The position numbers were made by a program, and so were the translations under genes. Positions 7,066 to 8,731 of a DNA stretch of 8,731 bases are shown in pieces. The DNA is from Gemmatimonadales bacterium (lineage in GTDB: Bacteria > Gemmatimonadota > Gemmatimonadetes > Gemmatimonadales > GWC2-71-9). The stretch covers positions 1 through 8,731 of the forward strand of contig JACCSZ010000137.1 of assembly GCA_013812695.1 (NCBI GenBank), given 5' to 3'. Within the stretch, counting starts at the first letter, position 1, and each line of letters starts with the position of its first letter. The notes beneath the pieces were generated by a model, which saw only the letters and a list, made by a program, of their open reading frames with translations, did no database searches and had not been told where the DNA came from.

Positions 7066-7665
7066 TCAGTAGTGGCAGACGGAGCAGTCGCGCGACACCT
7101 TGCGCTCGACGTGGCAGCTGATGCAGAAGCCCATATTGTTGACGTTGTTCACCTTGAAGACCTGAGGCATGCGACTCACGTCGCCGTGGCACGTGGTACA
7201 CGCGTTGGGGCCGAGCGCCTTGATGTGCCGCTGGTGCGGGAAGTGGGCGTGCCGCGCCAGGTAGTGGACCCGTACCCACTCGACCGGCTTCTTCTCGGTC
7301 CAGGCCTGGCGCACCTTCCTGATCTCGACTTTCGCGGAGCTGTCGCGTCCGGCCACGACCAGATGGCAGCCCATGCAGGTCTGCATCGTCGGGATGCCGG
7401 GCTCGGGCGAGACCGCTACCGAGTAGTGGCAGTACTGGCACTGCATCTTGTACTGCCCGGCGTGGATGTCGTGTCGGAAGAAGATCGGCTGGCGCGGACC
7501 CTTGAGCGATCCGGTATCGGAGATAGCGGGAGCCGCGATCGAGTCGGCGGCCGGTTTCGACTGCTGCGTCTGCTGTTGTGCCTGCGAGTCCGGACGCCCG
7601 AACGCGAACAGCGCCGCGAGCGAGGCCGCTCCGATGCCTCCGAACGCGAGAGCCAACGTACGCAT
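7066..7665 (-). CDS. actA: ACIII subunit ActA, pentaheme cytochrome c
   Basis: ActA is the multiheme cytochrome c of alternative complex III and forms its periplasmic heme wire. From the ATG at 7665 the product has 199 residues: Met-Arg, one hydrophobic helix (3-22) that serves as signal anchor, a Gln-rich linker (about 27-37), then five heme sites, CQYCH (76-80), CMGCH (97-101), CTTCH (156-160), CISCH (181-185) and CSVCH (194-198). Extra histidines at 65, 68, 134, 139, 141, 144 and 147 can supply distal ligands. The segment from FFRHDIHAGQYKMQCQYCH onward is typical of ActA. A GTG at 7719 would add 18 residues. I prefer the ATG because those codons are poorer in third-position G/C and would put a polar tail before the signal helix. 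Neither start has a convincing ribosome site. It is the first gene of the operon. Confidence 0.93.
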   Translation of the reverse strand: MRTLALAFGGIGAASLAALFAFGRPDSQAQQQTQQSKPAADSIAAPAISDTGSLKGPRQPIFFRHDIHAGQYKMQCQYCHYSVAVSPEPGIPTMQTCMGCHLVVAGRDSSAKVEIRKVRQAWTEKKPVEWVRVHYLARHAHFPHQRHIKALGPNACTTCHGDVSRMPQVFKVNNVNNMGFCISCHVERKVSRDCSVCHY

Positions 7666-7763
7666 CGTCGATCCCAGAGTAGTAGTGAGGCTCGGCCGAG
7701 AACTCGTGAAATTATTCACTTGCTCGGGCTCAGCGCAACCCGCTCGGGGGCACGGCGCGGCAA

Positions 7764-7791
7764 AGTATATTCGGCGCTTTCAATTACACAA
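7764..7791 (-). promoter_or_regulatory. Probable sigma70-type promoter of the act operon
   Basis: On the minus strand, TTGTGT (7786-7791) and TATACT (7764-7769) are separated by 16 nt, close to the -35/-10 consensus. The stretch is a clear AT-rich island in GC-rich DNA. It lies in the only real gap before the operon (7666-7833). Transcription would begin near 7757, giving a leader of about 92 nt to the actA ATG at 7665, or about 38 nt to the alternative GTG at 7719. The leader holds the palindrome CTCGGCCGAG (7691-7700). No operator is recognised. Confidence 0.65.
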
Positions 7792-7833
7792 CCCGACCGC
7801 ACGCCGATGCCACCTGGCCCACTGGTGGTCTGG

Positions 7834-8355
7834 TCACTCGTCGGCCTCCCCGCGGCGGGGGCGGGGCCGGGGCCGGGGGCCCCGGTGGGGTACGGTCCGC
7901 TCCGCGAGCCACTCCGCCTTCCGCAGGGCCAGCCGGAGGAAGCTCTCCACCGCGCGCTTGTCGCCGAGCGGCAGCCAGCACCACTTGAGCGGACCGGTAC
8001 GCTGGGCGCCCTCGATGGCGCGGACCAGGTCGGCAGGCAGGCGCCCGGCCTTCCGCAGCCGATCTTGTTCCGCGTCGCTCAACGTGAACGTCGCCGAGAG
8101 CGCGTCGCCCACCACGTGCACCCAGCAGAGCTTCCGGTTGCCGCGCCCGTACTCCCAGGCCCAGCGCCAGCTCGCGCCCATGTACCGCACCGTCTCCGCG
8201 ACCCCGACGAGCGCCGTGAGCCCCTCGCGCAGCGCCGCGAAGCGGGCGGCGGCGGCGGCGGGCAGATCCTCGAGCGGGGCGGTGGCCGCGGGCTCGGCGG
8301 ATTCGTCCGCATAGCGATTGCCCGCCCAGTACGCGCTCGACCGGTTACGCGTCAT
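7834..8355 (-). CDS. DUF3788-like small protein, function unknown
   Basis: The product has 173 residues with no signal peptide or membrane helix, so it is probably cytoplasmic. The core (about 40-150) contains RYMGASWRWAWEYGRGNRKL (57-76), then CWVHVVGDALSATFTLSD and, near 121-132, TGPLKWCWLPLG. This order of aromatic/basic strands recalls the DUF3788 family, small proteins of unknown function; the match is by eye and moderate. The C-terminus after about residue 155 is an Arg/Pro repeat-like tail coded by a G/C-only run, probably disordered or from mutational drift. The ATG at 8355 lies 11 nt inside the upstream trmJ-like gene and has no clear ribosome site, so translation is probably coupled. 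It shares the strand with the act operon but is separated from it by a promoter-bearing gap; no functional link is visible. Confidence 0.72.
   Translation of the reverse strand: MTRNRSSAYWAGNRYADESAEPAATAPLEDLPAAAAARFAALREGLTALVGVAETVRYMGASWRWAWEYGRGNRKLCWVHVVGDALSATFTLSDAEQDRLRKAGRLPADLVRAIEGAQRTGPLKWCWLPLGDKRAVESFLRLALRKAEWLAERTVPHRGPRPRPRPRRGEADE
7848..7885. repeat. 38-bp G/C-only low-complexity tract
   Basis: Every base from 7848 to 7885 is G or C, with runs of four or five G on the plus strand alternating with CC. It codes for the Arg/Pro-rich end of the DUF3788-like protein. The run is prone to slippage, so the exact C-terminus should be read with caution. Confidence 0.7.
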
Positions 8356-8731
8356 ACCCCGTCGTCCCCGGAGTGTCCCCGATCGGCGGCAGGCCGGCGG
8401 GAGGCGTGCCCGCGAGCGGCGCGCCGACCCGCTCGAGGTAGCGCGAGACCTCGATCCCGATCGCTCGCACCAGCGACGCCTCGCGGCCGTCGAGGCCCGC
8501 GCGAAACATCACTTCACGAAACGAGCGCATCACGCTCTCCGACCGGCGGGTCTTGAAGAAGTCGATGGCCCAGAGCGCCCGGTGCCAGTCGTCGAACAGC
8601 TGCTCGAGCTGCCCGGACGTGGACGGCGTAGCCTCGCGTCGGGGCGGTTTAAGCGGCAGCGCCTCGCCCCCGCGCGCGTTCCACACCTCGTACGCCATGA
8701 TGGCCACGGCCTGCGCCAAATTGAGCGAGGG
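8345..8731 (-). CDS. trmJ: TrmJ-type tRNA (cytidine/uridine-2'-O-)-methyltransferase, C-terminal part (cut by window edge)
   Basis: The open frame runs through the right edge; 128 residues are visible. The first visible residues, PSLNLAQAVAIMAYE, match motif 3 of the SpoU/TrmH family of knotted SAM-dependent 2'-O-methyltransferases, where Asn and Leu help form the cofactor knot. After a short linker (about 20-36) comes a helical C-terminal extension (about 37-100, with QLEQLFDDWHRALWAIDFF, then VMRSFREVMFRAGLDGREAS), which is typical of TrmJ, the enzyme that methylates position 32 in the tRNA anticodon loop. A Pro/Gly-rich tail ends the protein. The TTG at 8717-8719 is not the start, because the motif continues upstream of it. 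The stop TAA overlaps the next gene by 11 nt. TrmJ is favoured over other SpoU members because of the C-terminal extension; the substrate is inferred. Confidence 0.82.
   Translation of the reverse strand, partial: PSLNLAQAVAIMAYEVWNARGGEALPLKPPRREATPSTSGQLEQLFDDWHRALWAIDFFKTRRSESVMRSFREVMFRAGLDGREASLVRAIGIEVSRYLERVGAPLAGTPPAGLPPIGDTPGTTGYDA

Noticed and set aside
73..7665. Polysulfide, thiosulfate or nitrite (Nrf) reductase operon
   Set aside because: The building blocks are shared, but two NrfD-type subunits, a DUF3341 protein, a fused ActB, a pentaheme ActA and a monoheme lipoprotein in this order are specific to ACIII.
7810..7828. CCACC/GGTGG inverted repeat as a terminator after the DUF3788-like gene
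   Set aside because: Only five pairs with internal mismatches and no T-tract follow on the minus strand.
8345..8719. TTG at 8717-8719 as the start of a complete 124-residue gene
   Set aside because: The four codons before it (Pro-Ser-Leu-Asn) complete the SpoU-family motif 3 and the frame stays open to the edge, so the gene is a fragment.
1..8731. CRISPR array, tRNA/rRNA gene, insertion sequence or phage gene
   Set aside because: No regularly spaced repeats, no recognisable RNA gene, and no transposase or integrase reading frame were seen on either strand.

Overview
The window carries one almost complete respiratory operon on the minus strand, plus two unrelated genes upstream of it. The six operon genes, read from right to left, are actA, actB, actC, actD, actE and actF. 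Together they encode alternative complex III (ACIII), a quinol oxidoreductase that replaces the cytochrome bc1 complex in many bacteria. The base composition is very GC-rich. A canonical ACIII order, high GC and the style of the intergenic repeats suggest Gemmatimonadota or a related soil/sediment phylum such as Acidobacteriota. This placement is an inference; the window has no rRNA or other phylogenetic marker.

Layout. Positions 8345-8731 hold the 3' end of a TrmJ-type tRNA 2'-O-methyltransferase, cut by the window edge. It overlaps by 11 nt a small DUF3788-like gene (7834-8355). An intergenic gap follows (7666-7833) with a good sigma70-type promoter pointing into actA (TATACT at 7764-7769, TTGTGT at 7786-7791). 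The act genes run from 7665 down to 73 with junctions of +17, +2, -1, -14 and -4 nt, which implies one polycistronic, translationally coupled message. The last 72 nt (1-72) hold a perfect 8-bp hairpin and a short repeat-like element. No gene-free stretch exceeds 300 nt.

How the parts work together (family knowledge). ActC, a NrfD-type membrane subunit, oxidises menaquinol near a [3Fe-4S] cluster in the C-terminal ferredoxin-like half of ActB. Electrons move through ActB clusters and the hemes of ActA (five here) and ActE (one here) to a cytochrome c or directly to a heme-copper oxidase. ActF is a second NrfD-type subunit and ActD a small two-helix subunit. Oxidase genes often lie downstream; they would be beyond position 1 and cannot be seen.

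Most notable points. (1) The molybdopterin-like half of ActB keeps a full C-x2-C-x3-C-x27-C cluster motif that ActB proteins of the structurally studied type appear to lack. (2) The signal peptide of ActE is largely written by two copies of a short repeat read in two different frames, sitting at a perfect 12-bp inverted repeat. I found no wholly undescribed system.
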